DNA from: Saussurea involucrata
Taxonomy: Eukaryota; Streptophyta; Magnoliopsida; Asterales; Asteraceae
Reading direction: 5' to 3'
DNA: 64,000 bases
Assembly (NCBI GenBank): GCA_033807775.1
Contig: CM066321.1
Location: 247,430,422 to 247,494,421 of the forward strand
In this document: positions 1-10,839 of the stretch, piece by piece
How positions within the stretch are numbered: position 1 is the first letter of the stretch
Layout: every line of letters begins with the position of its first letter
Position numbers and translations under genes: made by a program
The notes under the pieces: generated by a model
What the model saw: only the letters and a program-made list of their open reading frames with translations
Database searches by the model: none
Told to the model about the DNA's origin: nothing

Positions 1-39
1 TTAAATACAACCTTTCCCCCCCCCCTAGGTTGTCCAACA
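1..39 (+). repeat. C1 5' LTR, 3' terminal 39 bp
   Basis: This is the end of the 5' LTR. It contains a run of ten C (16-25) and closes with CCAACA at 39. All 39 bases match the end of the 3' LTR at 5212-5250, which suggests recent insertion, though only this short piece can be compared. Confidence 0.9.
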
Positions 40-41
40 TT

Positions 42-56
42 TGGTATCAGAGCGGG
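42..56 (+). other. C1 primer binding site (tRNA-iMet)
   Basis: TGGTATCAGAGCGGG lies two bases after the LTR end. Its first twelve bases are the classic complement of the plant initiator-methionine tRNA 3' end, where minus-strand DNA synthesis starts. The same site type is present in N and C2. Confidence 0.88.
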
Positions 57-89
57 TCTTTCAAAAATTTCTGTCTTAATTTTTTTTAA

Positions 90-1997
90 ATGGCTCAACA
101 AACTAATTTTGTGTTCTCTAAACCTCCTTTGATAGATACTGAAAAGTTTGACATTTGGGCCGAGCTATTTGAATGTCACGTTCGTGGCAAAAGTCAAAAA
201 ATTTGGGATATTATAGAAAATGGGAATTTTAATCCTACTATTATAAAAAATAATGTTATTGTTGATAAACCTGTTAAAGACTGGACTCCCGCTGAAGAAT
301 CTCATTTTTGTTTAAATTTTGAGGCTAAAAATATATTATATGCTGCTTTAACTTCCGATGAAATAGAAAGAGTATATACCTGTAAAACTGCTAATCAAAT
401 CTGGCAAAGCTTGAGTGACACTCATCGTGGAAATACTCAAGTTAAAAGCTCTAAAATAAATATTTTAGTACATGATTATGAGCTGTTCGAAATGTCAAAA
501 GATGAGTCAATCGACTCAATGTTTAAACGTTTTAACCTCATTATGACTACTTTGAAGGGATTAGGTCGCACTTATCCTAACGAAGACTATGTAAGGAAAA
601 TTCTTCGAGCACTTCCTTCGGAGTGGATGGCAAAAATTACATCTTTAGAAGACTCCCGAGATCTCGCAACGATGAAGCTCGATGATCTCATCGGCAATCT
701 TAAAGTGCACGAAATCGCACTAAAAAGAAATCAAGTCCGGGAGCAAGTCAAAAAGAAATCCATCGCTCTCAAAGTCGTTGCCTCAAAAGAAAAGGAAGAG
801 GAGGAAGATGCAAGTTCCTCGGATGACGAACCCGAAAATCTTGACGATTTAGTCAAGTTGGTAAGAAAACTTTCTAAACTTTTATCTAACAAAAAGTTTA
901 CTAATAATGATAGGTTTCAAGAAAATGGAGACTACCGTCGTGGTGGTAAAAACCAAAGTCGCAACGTCCATAAAAGTGAAGACAAATATGACGAATCTAG
1001 CGACGATGAAAAAGCCAATAAAAAGAAAGGCTTTTGCTATGTGTGTGGTGATAAGGATCACTATGCAAGTGTGTGTCCAAAACGAGCAAAACAAATCAAC
1101 ACACCAAAAGCTCTCGTTGGAGGCGCGTTGAGCGCAAGCATAAATGAGGCCAAAAATTTTTGTTTCATGGCCGACCATGATAATGAGGTATCTTCATCAT
1201 ATTCTTCTAAAAATAATTGTGATAGTAATTATAGTGATAATTATTATAGTGACGATGAAAATAATCTTGACGAATTATATAAATCATTTCATGATATGGC
1301 CGCTCTTGCAAATAGGTATAAAGATGAAATCTCTAATTTAAAAGAAACCGTATCCGCATATAAAAAGGAAATAAATGACGGTAAACAAAAATCTGCTTAT
1401 GATTTAGATATTATCACTAAATTAGAAAATAAATTAAGTGAAAAAGATATTTGCAAATCTTGTGATATTTTAAAAAATAAAATTGCATGCTTAAATAAAA
1501 AGACACATGAAAATGTTGTATGTACAAAATGCGAGATTCTTGAAAATGAAATTGCATGTTTAAATGCTAAATGTAAATCGCATGAGAAAAATGACTTATT
1601 AGCAAATGCTTTTAATAGTAGCAATGATAAAGTGCTTAAAATGCTTAATATATCAAATCGTATAAATTGCCGAAAAGGCATTGGTTCAAATACGTGTATT
1701 GAAAAATGTGATTGTATGCCAATTAAAAAGGTTTTTGAAAAACCTAAATTTGTTGTTAAAAATAAAACGCAAAAACCTCCGTATGTTCCTAAAATGAATT
1801 ATGTGAATTATATGTCGAGAAAATCACATGCGTTTATGTATAATAATAAGTTTGCGAATCCTAAGAAAAATGTTAATCCGCATACTTCTTTTTACGTCTA
1901 TGATGAATACGATCGTAAAATTAAAATGGTTAGAAAATGGATTCCGAAAGGAATGTTTAATGTTGATAATCCCGGTGGGATGCGTTTGTGGTTTTAA
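90..1997 (+). CDS. gag: C1 copia-type Gag polyprotein
   Basis: This intact 635-residue ORF is the structural capsid/nucleocapsid protein of the element. The first ~215 residues fit the copia gag (DUF4219/UBN2-like) domain, with LYAALTSDEIERV and the IWQSLSDTH motif. An acidic stretch follows at residues ~235-255. A CCHC zinc knuckle (CYVCGDKDHYASVC) lies at ~318-331, and the C-terminal half is Lys/Asn-rich with coiled-coil potential and several CxxC pairs. The tail carries the WIPKG signature that resembles the WVPK end of the other copia gags in this window. The ATG at 90 is the first after the primer site. The frame is fully open, unlike nearly every other element gene here, which suggests a recent or still selected copy. 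Confidence 0.9.
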   Translation: MAQQTNFVFSKPPLIDTEKFDIWAELFECHVRGKSQKIWDIIENGNFNPTIIKNNVIVDKPVKDWTPAEESHFCLNFEAKNILYAALTSDEIERVYTCKTANQIWQSLSDTHRGNTQVKSSKINILVHDYELFEMSKDESIDSMFKRFNLIMTTLKGLGRTYPNEDYVRKILRALPSEWMAKITSLEDSRDLATMKLDDLIGNLKVHEIALKRNQVREQVKKKSIALKVVASKEKEEEEDASSSDDEPENLDDLVKLVRKLSKLLSNKKFTNNDRFQENGDYRRGGKNQSRNVHKSEDKYDESSDDEKANKKKGFCYVCGDKDHYASVCPKRAKQINTPKALVGGALSASINEAKNFCFMADHDNEVSSSYSSKNNCDSNYSDNYYSDDENNLDELYKSFHDMAALANRYKDEISNLKETVSAYKKEINDGKQKSAYDLDIITKLENKLSEKDICKSCDILKNKIACLNKKTHENVVCTKCEILENEIACLNAKCKSHEKNDLLANAFNSSNDKVLKMLNISNRINCRKGIGSNTCIEKCDCMPIKKVFEKPKFVVKNKTQKPPYVPKMNYVNYMSRKSHAFMYNNKFANPKKNVNPHTSFYVYDEYDRKIKMVRKWIPKGMFNVDNPGGMRLWF

Positions 1998-2140
1998 ACC
2001 ATTTATATGGCTTTGTATGTTTGTCGTGTTTGTTTTATGTCGACAACATATTTTTTTGCAGTTTATGTTTTATACTAACTGTTAAAAGGACCCATAAGAA
2101 AAGGGTACCACGAAATATTTTCTTTGCCTTTTGTAGGTGT

Positions 2141-2242
2141 TTCCTGGCGAGGATATAATACGTGTTACCTGCCGAGGTTATAATACGTGGTTACCTGCCG
2201 AGGATATAATACGTGGTTCCCTGACGAGGTCATAATACGTGG
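2141..2242 (+). repeat. Tandem repeat, four ~26-bp units
   Basis: Four consecutive units (2141-2164, 2165-2190, 2191-2216, 2217-2242) follow the pattern TTACCTGCCGAGGATATAAT plus ACGTGG with a few substitutions. They lie in the untranslated spacer between gag and ORF2 of C1. No coding role is visible. Confidence 0.85.
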
Positions 2243-2366
2243 TTTTTTTTTTCTCACATAAAATTAACCAAAAAAAAAAAAAAATTTTCTTATTTTAAAA
2301 TCGGTTGTGTGTAAGATTGGTTAAAGGAAACATTGAAAGCCGAATGCTGCCAGTCAACTTACTGTC

Positions 2367-2594
2367 GCAGTATACCGTGACCATAAGGCGGTATACCGTG
2401 TTCTGTTCTCCACCACCACGTGTCACTCTGTGATTCACCGGCAGAAACTGTTCAAACTGACCCCGGTATACCGCGTTCCCTAGGCGGTATGCCGCACCGC
2501 TGTTTCCCCACTGTCACGCGTGTTTAAAGATGTCAAGTCTTTTCAACTCTTTTTCTGACTCGGTATACCGCGTGCTCCTAGGCGGTATACCGCG
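2367..2594 (+). repeat. Three paired GGTATACC palindromes, internal copy set
   Basis: Three pairs of the palindrome CGGTATACCG (variants CAGTATACCG and CGGTATGCCG) sit at 2367/2387, 2464/2483 and 2561/2581. Within each pair the centres are 21-22 bp apart, about two helical turns. They lie just upstream of the ORF2 leader. The same paired motif occurs twice more in the LTR at 4547-4658. A regulatory or protein-binding role is inference. Confidence 0.85.
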
Positions 2595-2785
2595 CGCCTT
2601 CGACGGATTTAAATCCATTACAGGTAAGTTTTTGTTTCCCTTCTTTTTTATCCAAAGAGCTCTCTCTCTCTCTCCCTCCTCTTGCCGCCGACCGCCGCCT
2701 ACGACGTCCGCCGTCAACAACCGAAGTTTTTTCCCGGCCACCGGAACTCCAACCTTTCGACAACAGTTTTCTCTCCTTCCTTCAA

Positions 2786-3817
2786 ATGGCTCCAAAAAGG
2801 GCTCGTACCTCTCGGGGAGCTTCCAGCTCTCAAAACCCATCTGACCCTCCTCAAAACCGTCGTGCTCAAAGACGACATATTTTTGAATCCCGACCTTGTA
2901 ACCCAGGTCGACCTGTCGATTTAGTGGGTCTAGAACATCTTGGTACCTTTGAAGCTTTCTCTTCTATTGACTGGGAACCTTTTCTTTCTTTTCAAGGAGA
3001 TGTACCTTTTTCAAGTATGGTCGATTTTTATGCTGGGTATGACTTTAACGAGACCACCCATCGTGTCTCTCTTCAAATTTACAACCACTCTTTTGACTGG
3101 AGTTTAGAAGATTTTTCTCGTGTACTGGGTCTAACCCATTCCAATATAAATGTGTTTTCAAATAATACTGCCTTTACTTCCCTGCTTACCCAGGTTCAAG
3201 AAACTCAGGAAACCATTCTCCAATCTATTTTAGCTCCTGCTTTTCGAAATATTTTTCCCTCAATTTTAACTGATCAACATCTTCCGGAAAATCTTCGTTT
3301 TTGGAATAAAATTATCCTTTTTAACGTTTTGGGACGCGCTGGAAATTTTGACAGATTGGGTGCACTTCAGTGCTATATCCTTTACTGTCTCCGGCATGGC
3401 ATCCGTATTAATGCCACCTACATTATTGCTCACCGTATGGTGATTTCCGAGTCTGGTAACCAGTCTCTTCCGTTTGGTTACTTAATTCGAAACCTTTTTA
3501 CAAACCTTCAAATTCCTATCATTGGTAGGATGTTAGCTCCTACTCCTTCTCTCAATGCACTGACTGTTAGTCGAATGAGTGCTCCACCGGGACGGGCTCT
3601 TCATCGCCCTCAAGATCCGGCTCCCGAGGAAGACGATCCATACGCAATCCCGGCGGGTGCAATCTCAAATCGTCAAATATACTCCGCGATCATTGACTTG
3701 CGCCGGAGTTACGATGCCGATCAACGTGTGGTGCAAGACCGCTTGGAAGACATTGACGAGCAGTTGTGGACTTTATCTAATCAACTGAACGAAATTGAAT
3801 TTATAGATAGCGATTAA
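2786..3817 (+). CDS. C1 second ORF, putative plant transposon domain protein
   Basis: This intact 343-residue ORF starts at the ATG of AAATGGCTCC. A CT-rich stretch (2660-2685) lies upstream in the leader. Residues ~55-255 resemble the conserved domain often annotated as 'putative plant transposon protein' (Transposase_32 / Athila ORF1-like). The visible match is FYAGYDF near the start, then the helix-rich block around LGALQCYILYCLRHG and IRINATYIIAHRM, then LPFGYLIRNLF. The N-terminus is basic (PKRARTS) and could be a nuclear signal. The C-terminus (~315-340) is a short acidic coiled coil. Related domains occur in the env-like ORFs of Sirevirus-type elements, including C3 here. The true function is unknown; it is not a catalytic pol domain. 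Confidence 0.72.
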   Translation: MAPKRARTSRGASSSQNPSDPPQNRRAQRRHIFESRPCNPGRPVDLVGLEHLGTFEAFSSIDWEPFLSFQGDVPFSSMVDFYAGYDFNETTHRVSLQIYNHSFDWSLEDFSRVLGLTHSNINVFSNNTAFTSLLTQVQETQETILQSILAPAFRNIFPSILTDQHLPENLRFWNKIILFNVLGRAGNFDRLGALQCYILYCLRHGIRINATYIIAHRMVISESGNQSLPFGYLIRNLFTNLQIPIIGRMLAPTPSLNALTVSRMSAPPGRALHRPQDPAPEEDDPYAIPAGAISNRQIYSAIIDLRRSYDADQRVVQDRLEDIDEQLWTLSNQLNEIEFIDSD

Positions 3818-4102
3818 TTTTTATGTCTTCTTAAAACTTTATTTAATTAACATTATTATTGCTCTGTTCTAATGTTTATTCTCCTGCTTCGTTATTTTTA
3901 TTGAATTTTTTTTAGAGAGCTTATTTTATCTAACCCTTGAGAAAATGCTAACTCTCAAATACTTCATATTTTAAGGGGGAGCATTTTTCAAGGGGGAGCA
4001 TAGCGTCTTTCCTAACCCTTTTTGCTTCGACAAAAGGGGGAGAGAAACCGAGTATGCTCTCGTGTTTAGCGTTGTGTTTGTCATCATCAAAAAGGGGGAG
4101 AT
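3818..4102 (+). other. C1 3' untranslated region with repeated polypurine tracts
   Basis: No gene lies between ORF2 and the LTR. Four AAGGGGGAG-like tracts occur at 3973-3981, 3990-3998, 4034-4042 and 4092-4101. The last, AAAGGGGGAGAT, directly abuts the LTR and is the likely plus-strand primer (PPT). Multiple PPT-like tracts before the 3' LTR are a known Sirevirus trait. Confidence 0.75.
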
Positions 4103-4546
4103 TGTTGGTGCAAGTGTACCCCGCTTTAATATTGTGATATATTTTTGGTACACATAAAATCACATCTCCATATTTATTTTGATGATTACAAACACACCGT
4201 ATTATTGTTTATCTAACAATCCTATCCAAGTGTACAGTTCTTGAAGAACACGAAGATTTTATCTGAAGAGTTCAAGACGGAAGTTTTACGTCGTCATTAT
4301 TGTTTATACCTTATAATGATAAGCACCCTAAAATAATATACCACTTGGATATTTATAAAACCCTAAACTGTTTTTAATTAAAGATATTTAAAATTATTTA
4401 AAACTAAAGTTTTATTAATTTTTATTAAAATAATCTTTAAACCATTTTGTCAAAATCTCAAATCAGGTTTTCATATCTTAGCACTGTTCATCATTAATGT
4501 GGAGATGGTACAGCCGAAAGCTTCCTTTGTCAGATGCACTATTCAT

Positions 4547-4658
4547 GGGCGGTATACCGCCTTGCTCTTGGCGGTATACCGCCACCTCATGTAGCCGTTG
4601 GTGTGTCAGTGTCCTTTTTACTGCACGGTATACCGCGTGCATTTGGCGGTATACCGCG
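4547..4658 (+). repeat. Two paired GGTATACC palindromes in the C1 LTR
   Basis: The pairs are GGCGGTATACCGCC at 4547 with GGCGGTATACCGCC at 4570, and CGGTATACCGCG at 4626 with GGCGGTATACCGCG at 4645. Palindrome starts are 21-22 bp apart in each pair. The second pair ends about 27 bp upstream of the TATA box, which is a promoter-proximal position. Confidence 0.85.
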
Positions 4659-4684
4659 AATGCCTATATCCGTTGGAGATGCTG

Positions 4685-4693
4685 ATATATAAA
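4685..4693 (+). promoter_or_regulatory. C1 LTR TATA box
   Basis: TATATAAAG is followed about 30 bp downstream by an A-rich CAGACAAAACACAACAGC stretch typical of a transcription start region. It marks the probable U3/R boundary near 4715-4725. Confidence 0.6.
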
Positions 4694-5250
4694 GAAGCAT
4701 GCTGGTGATGAAGAAGACAGACAAAACACAACAGCAACAACAAACAGCAACTCCATCAGCTCTCTCTCTCATTATTTAATATATATATTTTATAAAACCT
4801 TTTTTATAAAATATCCAAGTGTGAGATATTATACAAGAGTGATTACCCATTGTGAGTTATACTCCTCTTGTAAGTATTTGAATAACGGGTGTGTGATCCT
4901 GTTTATCTCATAGCAGAGGCTTGAGAAACTATTACAAATTCCTTTGTATTTGGTTTGTGTTCTACCGTAAAGAATACATTTATTGGATCGTGTCGAGAAG
5001 TGTCTCGGCTGCTGGTTTATCACAGTTGGTGGTAAATCAGTAAATCTCTGTGTCAAGTATCTCTATCCCTTATCTCTTTATTTATTCCGCTGTGCTTTTA
5101 ATTATATCTGTTTATATAATTGTTGTGTATTTATTATTTGTATACTCTGATTTATTTATACTGTTTCTGTACTGTATTTATTTATAAAAGAATTTTTGAA
5201 AGTAAAAGATTTTAAATACAACCTTTCCCCCCCCCCTAGGTTGTCCAACA

Positions 5251-6881
5251 AAATAATCAACAAAAAATTCACCGAATTAAATATACAAGAAGAAACAGAT
5301 GATATGATTATGGAATGCATGACAGAATTGGGCATGACATATGAAGAAAGTTATAAAAAATTACAAGAATATTATAACTTACCGTTAGTAGAAAATATTT
5401 TACAAGGAAAAACTATGTTATCAGATTTTTATAAAGAAGAACAGAGTTTTATGGATACATATATGCACAATCAATATAAAAGGCCAAAAACAGAATGGGG
5501 AGAAATTGGAAATAATTCACAAGATACAAGTGGAAGGGAAACATGGACAAAACCTTCTACAAGTTATCAACAAGAATCAAGCTTTATAGGAAAAGGAAAT
5601 CGTTTACCTATAGGACAAATATTTAGTAGTAACATGTTAATCATAGAATGACAAAAGCCACAGTTATGGGTAGATGAAATTTTAATATGGGAACAGACAG
5701 TCGTAAGGATGTGGGAAACAAACAAAAAAGACAGTATGGATATGTTTTCTTATTTAGAAACCACATTAGGCCCAATATCTCTGGGAATTTGGCAAAGTAA
5801 AAAGGCCCAAGATCCAGATGGAATCAATAGGCTAAAAGCCCTAGGAGACAACCCATATAATTTTACATCACAGATAAGGACTCTTATTTTAGGAGTCGAC
5901 CCAGCAAAAAACAATAGCCACATACAAGATACAGCAATAAGGAATTTAGAACAATTGAGTATCGCCGATATGAAATACATAAATGAATTCACATTAGATT
6001 TTTCAAGGCTATTATCACAAACAGGACAAGCAATGGATGATGATCTATGCGACAAATACTTCATAAAATTACCAGGAGATTTAGGAAAAAATATACATGA
6101 AACATGGAAACAAAATTATGAGAATACAAAAAATCTAGGAATAGGACCGAGAATAACATACACGTTTGGAATATTAGAAGACAAATGCAAAGAAGTTGCC
6201 CTGCAAGAACAGTTGAAAAAGAATGCATATGCATTCTGCAAAACAGCTATTTATACACCACAGGCATATGGTCATTATAATAAAAATACGAAGAAATTAA
6301 GAAAAAGTACAACATTTCAAAAAGGAAATCAACCTTATAATAAAAACAAATATGTTAGAAAACCACAAACAAGAAAATGTAAATGTTTTATCTGCGGAGA
6401 TGAAAAACATTTAGCTAACAAATGTCCGAATAAAAATAAAAATATAGAAAAAAGTAACCTTATAGAACAAATAGGAGAATATGATATAGAATCATTAAAA
6501 TCCGATAATTCTGATAATTAGTCAATATACAGCATATATAGTGATAAAGAAGATGACTCATTAACAAAAATAACATATACATATGTTAATACATAACAAG
6601 ATTGTGAACATAATTGGATAAGCAAAAGAGGAAACAATTACATAAAGTGCTTTAATTGCGGATATTATCCAAGTATTGAAAAAAGATCACAATGTAACAT
6701 ATGTTTTAAAGAAATTTGTTATTTATGTCTAAAAAGGATCTTTGATCAAGAAATAATAATTACAAAAGAAGCAAATACATCACTCAATAATAAAATATGT
6801 TATGAACGAATAGAAAAATTAGAATTAATAACAGAATTACATAATCTAAAAATCAAAAATTTAGAAGAAAAAATAAAACAT
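5251..6881 (+). pseudogene. Caulimovirid capsid protein region (broken)
   Basis: One reading frame runs from the LTR junction but is cut by three stops, at 5649 (TGA), 6519 (TAG) and ~6594 (TAA). It encodes the coat-protein region that binds viral nucleic acid. The core contains NPYNFTSQIRTLILGVDPA and IQDTAIRNLEQLS, as in badnavirus-type capsids. A CCHC knuckle (CFICGDEKHLANKC) is at ~6390-6431. A second cysteine cluster of the form C-x2-C-x11-C-x2-C-x4-C-x2-C is at ~6651-6733. The partial copy at 12643-12957 has GAG and GAA where the second and third stops stand here, so those two are late single-base changes. The ATG at 5196 lies in the LTR and is not viral. Confidence 0.85.
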
Positions 6882-7856
6882 ATGGAGGACATATTGGAAA
6901 AGAAAAAACAGAAAATCGAAATCGAAGAAGTTAAGATGTCCGAAGAATGTACCTACATTCAAACAAAAGGGTTTATAAATATGATTCATATACAATGTCG
7001 CTTATGGTTAGATAACAATAAATTTGTGGACCTAACAGCATTAGTAGACACAGGAGCAACAAAAAGTGTAGCATCATACACTCTTATACCCAGACAATAT
7101 CATAAAGAGTTACCTTATAAATTAGTCACTAGAACGATTGAAAGTAGACTAATCTCGATCACACACTATGTAGAACCAACAGGAATACAATTCTTAGACT
7201 TTTCAGGAAATTACAGTATTAAATATGAAATACCACAGGTAAACATCAACCCAGAATATATAAAATCCTCGGATTTTATTCTAGGATTAAACTTCTTATT
7301 TGGTCTAAATGGGGCGATCACCCTTACACGAAATTTTGTTACATTAAGTAAACATATCTACAATTTTCCTACGGTACGATATACAAATACATCAGAGATC
7401 GCTCGAAAGCGTGGTGGACAAGGCCACTTAGAATTTTTTAAAATTAAAAATAACCATGACCAAAGTAAAAACTCTGTTGAAAATGAATCAGTTAAATTAC
7501 TTACAAATTTCCTTACAAAAGAGTTAGAAAAGGGAAAAGATGTTACAAAAAGTATAAATTATCCTATTATCCTACATCTAGAAAAGAAAGGACTTATAGG
7601 AGAAGACATAACAAATTCAAAAGTAAGACATACATGTAAATTCAAAATCAAAAACCCTGATATAACAATTCGAACAACTAACATAGCATATAGCCCTTTA
7701 GATAAAGAGGAATTTAAAAAGCAAATACCGGAAATGCTAGAACAAAAATTAATTAGAAAATCTGAAAGTCCTCATAGATCCGCCGCATTCATGGTAAGAA
7801 ATCACGGTGAGATAAAACGAGGGAAAGCGAGGATAGTATACAATTATAAACGTCTC
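6882..7856 (+). pseudogene. Caulimovirid aspartic protease and truncated reverse transcriptase
   Basis: This continues the capsid frame. The aspartic protease active site is LVDTGATKS at ~7045-7071. The reverse transcriptase begins after a linker (KQIPEMLEQKLIRKSESPH, then ARIVYNYKRL) and breaks off at ~7856, before the catalytic YxDD motif. The join to transactivator-gene sequence falls on a short shared stretch, CTCAAAG (7854-7860), which looks like microhomology-mediated joining. RNase H is completely missing. The ATG at 6882 is internal and not the natural start. Confidence 0.85.
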
Positions 7857-10019
7857 AAAGATTATACAAAATACGGGTATAATTATACCATCTACTCCTG
7901 CAAAAACCTCAACCAGAGGATATGCACAGTCAAGTAGATCAAAAGATACACATCCTGCACAGACAGAGTCAACAATATCATTTGGAAGTCATGTACTACA
8001 AAAAAGTTTTGATCTAAAGAAAAAATTTAGACCCATGATTGGGAATGTTTTGACAGAAAAACAACAGTGTTTGCTTGATAACATTTGGCATATCCAGACC
8101 ATGCCGCAAGCAACTTTATTCAAGGTACAAGTTTTAAATGCTCTGAGTGTTTACTTCTCAGAACAAAGTCAGATTGTCCCCGAAAAACCACCTAAGAAAT
8201 TTTCTCACTACATCATTTTCAGGGGAACAAAAACGGAAATTTTTAACAAATGGGAAACTGTTGTACAACATATAAATTGTCTTAAACCTCTTTACAAAGG
8301 ATACCACAGCTTTTCCGAAGCCATGAAAATGGCAAGAGAAAGTTTTGGTGTTAATGACTTCTTCATTGAACCTGAAGAAGTAAAAACATTTGCAGAAATG
8401 GCAAAAACAAATCCCGAGCAATTTATAAAAGCTCAGGAAAGTGTTATTGCACAATTACAGGAACAACTCCTAAGATCTGGAAAAAATACACATAGTACAC
8501 AAACCCAGATTGAAAACAGTTTTCTTAAACAGGAAAATGAGTTTCTCGAAAAAAAATATACAGCTCATCCAAAAACTCGAGAAAAAGGGATCAAACACAG
8601 CGGTACACAGAAATTTTGACAGTTTCAAAGCAAGAATTTTGGACATGCCACTAAGACAAACGATGCAACCACTCTTCGAAAACTTCCCAGAATTCGAACA
8701 AATGGTTTCAGACAAAGTATGCACAGAATTCCCTCTTCTTCTATATAAGCTTCAACAAAACATCATCGACATGGCATTCGGACCACAAGAAAAAGCTTAC
8801 AAAGGGGTTACAGTCGTGCAAAGGTTACATCAAGGCGGATCAATCCCGACCAACATGTTCTCACTACAAATCGACTTAAAGAAAACCAACATGCCAGATG
8901 ATCAAGTCCTTGGTTACTACCATAATGGAATGATCGACTACATAAACTTTAGCCTAAACCCAAAAACAGAAGCCCTTCTAAACAAGTTTGGAGAAAAGTT
9001 TATTTTAACAGCCGGGAATATGGCGTCCCACTCATCAAGTTCACAAATAGGATGCAAGATCATCGCATCCTTTCCAGAAGCAGAAAGTCACACATACAGA
9101 CCTGCAAGAAAGCGTATTTTCATCAGCCATCTTGAAGACGAACAAGAAGCCCTGAAGAAGTACGTATGCACTCAACAATTCACATGGTGGAATGACACTG
9201 ACAGCAAAGAACCACTTCAACAGCTGATAGGAAAAATGATCTTACAAGGACAACAAACACCAAAGATATCAGTAAATCTTTTTCATAGACCATGGGGAAG
9301 AAGATACAGATTAGTTGCAGAAGGACATTATACACAGATATTCGCTCAAGATAATTGGCTCATGGTCTTTCTGTAACACCCCAAAACAGGGGCTAACAAA
9401 AACTTCCATAAAACGGAAGAGTGGTACTCAAAACTAGAGTATAAGTATACATAAACCATTACATAACCAATAAGACGAAGATTTAGTTAATTATAACTAC
9501 TATTAGACCACTAGCTTATTTGATCACTACTATAGCAACCAGATATCAAAAGAGTGCCGGAATGCTCTATCATCAATCTTCCAATCTTTATCTCTCTAAC
9601 AATGATCCCATGCTCACAACCCCGTTCTATACCTTCTTGTCCGGAACCACTAAAATCTGTAATACATAAAACACACAACAAGTGTTAGGCTTTTAAAGCC
9701 TAAGTGAGATTTACACATAGCACATAGATTATAATCATAACATGTAGGAAGAACAATTCGGTACATTCACAAATTGGATTCCATGGAGAAGGTCCATATC
9801 GCTACCTAGTTACATCATAATTGAAGATATACCTTGATTGATACCCCACGGTACAAGGCATAACACAACGGAAAACCCCACGGTATCCGAAGGTATGAAC
9901 GAAATACATTTACCCCACGGTATGTATGATTATATCCTCCAATGCCTACCAGGTGCTCCTCCAATTAAGTGAATACCAAATTGTAAATCCAAATAAGATT
10001 CAAGCATATTAAGCACTTT

Positions 10020-10091
10020 AACAATGGTCCAACCATTTAACATAACAATGGTCCAACCATTTAACATAACAATGGTCCAACCATTTAATAT
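10020..10091. repeat. Three 24-bp tandem repeats in the solo LTR
   Basis: The unit AACAATGGTCCAACCATTTA plus ACAT is repeated at 10020, 10044 and 10068 with a single change in the last copy. Each unit contains the inverted repeat AATGGTCCAACCATT. A diverged fourth copy stands near 10153. Confidence 0.88.
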
Positions 10092-10839
10092 AACATACAT
10101 CCACATGTAATAAATCATATTCTATATGATATCAAGCATATTTAACACATATCAATGGTCTAACCATTTATCATAAGCAATACTACTACCATGTAGTTCA
10201 TATACAACCATATGTAATACATCATGCTCTATATGTTATCAATAATAAACATCCATGTTTACAATTCAATAATAAGTCTATTTTGATCATTAAGCCATCA
10301 ATTCATCATTAAGACATCTATTAAGCCCTCATCAAAATCACATCCTATTGATGTATAATCAAAGCTAAACTCTTAGCACCAACATTTAACATGACATACT
10401 AAGCCATAAATATAATTAAGCCACTATGACTTACTTGAAATCTTCTTGTTTCCCTCTTAACCATTAAGAACTTATTAACCAAGATTCCTCATTAACAATA
10501 ACAAAATCAAGGTAAGAATGATAACAAGATATGATACAAGTAATTAGATTCAAGTTACTCACCTTATAGTTCTTAAGAATGGAAACCCTAACAGTTGAGT
10601 TCTTCACTTGATCACTTCTATTTAGAGCACCAAGAGATGATTTTACCTAATAATCAATAACTAATAACCATGAATCTTCCATAGATTTAACATAATTGAG
10701 GAGGGATGGAGGAGACTTGAAGTTACCTTAGTATTGAGTGAAAATCGCCCTAAAATAGCAGAGAAGAAGGCTGGGTTCGATTTGGTTGAAATGAGAAAGA
10801 GTTAGGGATTAAAACCCATAAAATGAGGCGGTCAGATGT

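Larger units (their letters stand above)
1..5250 (+). mobile_element. C1: non-autonomous Ty1/copia LTR retrotransposon (right part)
   Basis: The last 39 bases of the 5' LTR (1-39) recur exactly at 5212-5250, so the element runs from left of the window to 5250. A methionine-tRNA primer site follows the first LTR end and a polypurine tract precedes the second LTR. Between them lie gag (90-1997) and a second ORF (2786-3817). No protease, integrase, reverse transcriptase or RNase H is present in any frame, so the element must be mobilised in trans. The several AGGGGGAG tracts before the 3' LTR and the gag type point to the Sirevirus/SIRE-Maximus side of copia; that lineage call is inference. Confidence 0.88.
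4103..5250 (+). repeat. C1 3' LTR (1,148 bp)
   Basis: The LTR begins TGTTGGTGCAAG after the polypurine tract and ends TTGTCCAACA. It carries two GGTATACC pairs (4547-4582 and 4626-4658), a TATA box near 4685 and a ten-C run 14 bp before its end. The right end abuts caulimovirid sequence, so C1 inserted into the viral integrant. The expected target duplication on the left is outside the window. Confidence 0.88.

Noticed and set aside
882..1681. Several ORFs on the minus strand and in other frames within the C1 gag region
   Set aside because: They lie wholly inside the well-supported gag frame and show no domain; they are shadows.
5196..5250. The ATG at 5196 as the start of the capsid gene
   Set aside because: It lies in the C1 LTR; the viral sequence only begins at 5251.
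8035..9376. A second, separate gene at 8510-9376
   Set aside because: Copy 2 at 11808-12480 reads through the same region in one frame, so the two ORFs are one frameshifted gene.
10020..10091. Direct repeats considered as a CRISPR-like array
   Set aside because: The units are contiguous without unique spacers, and the setting is a plant LTR.
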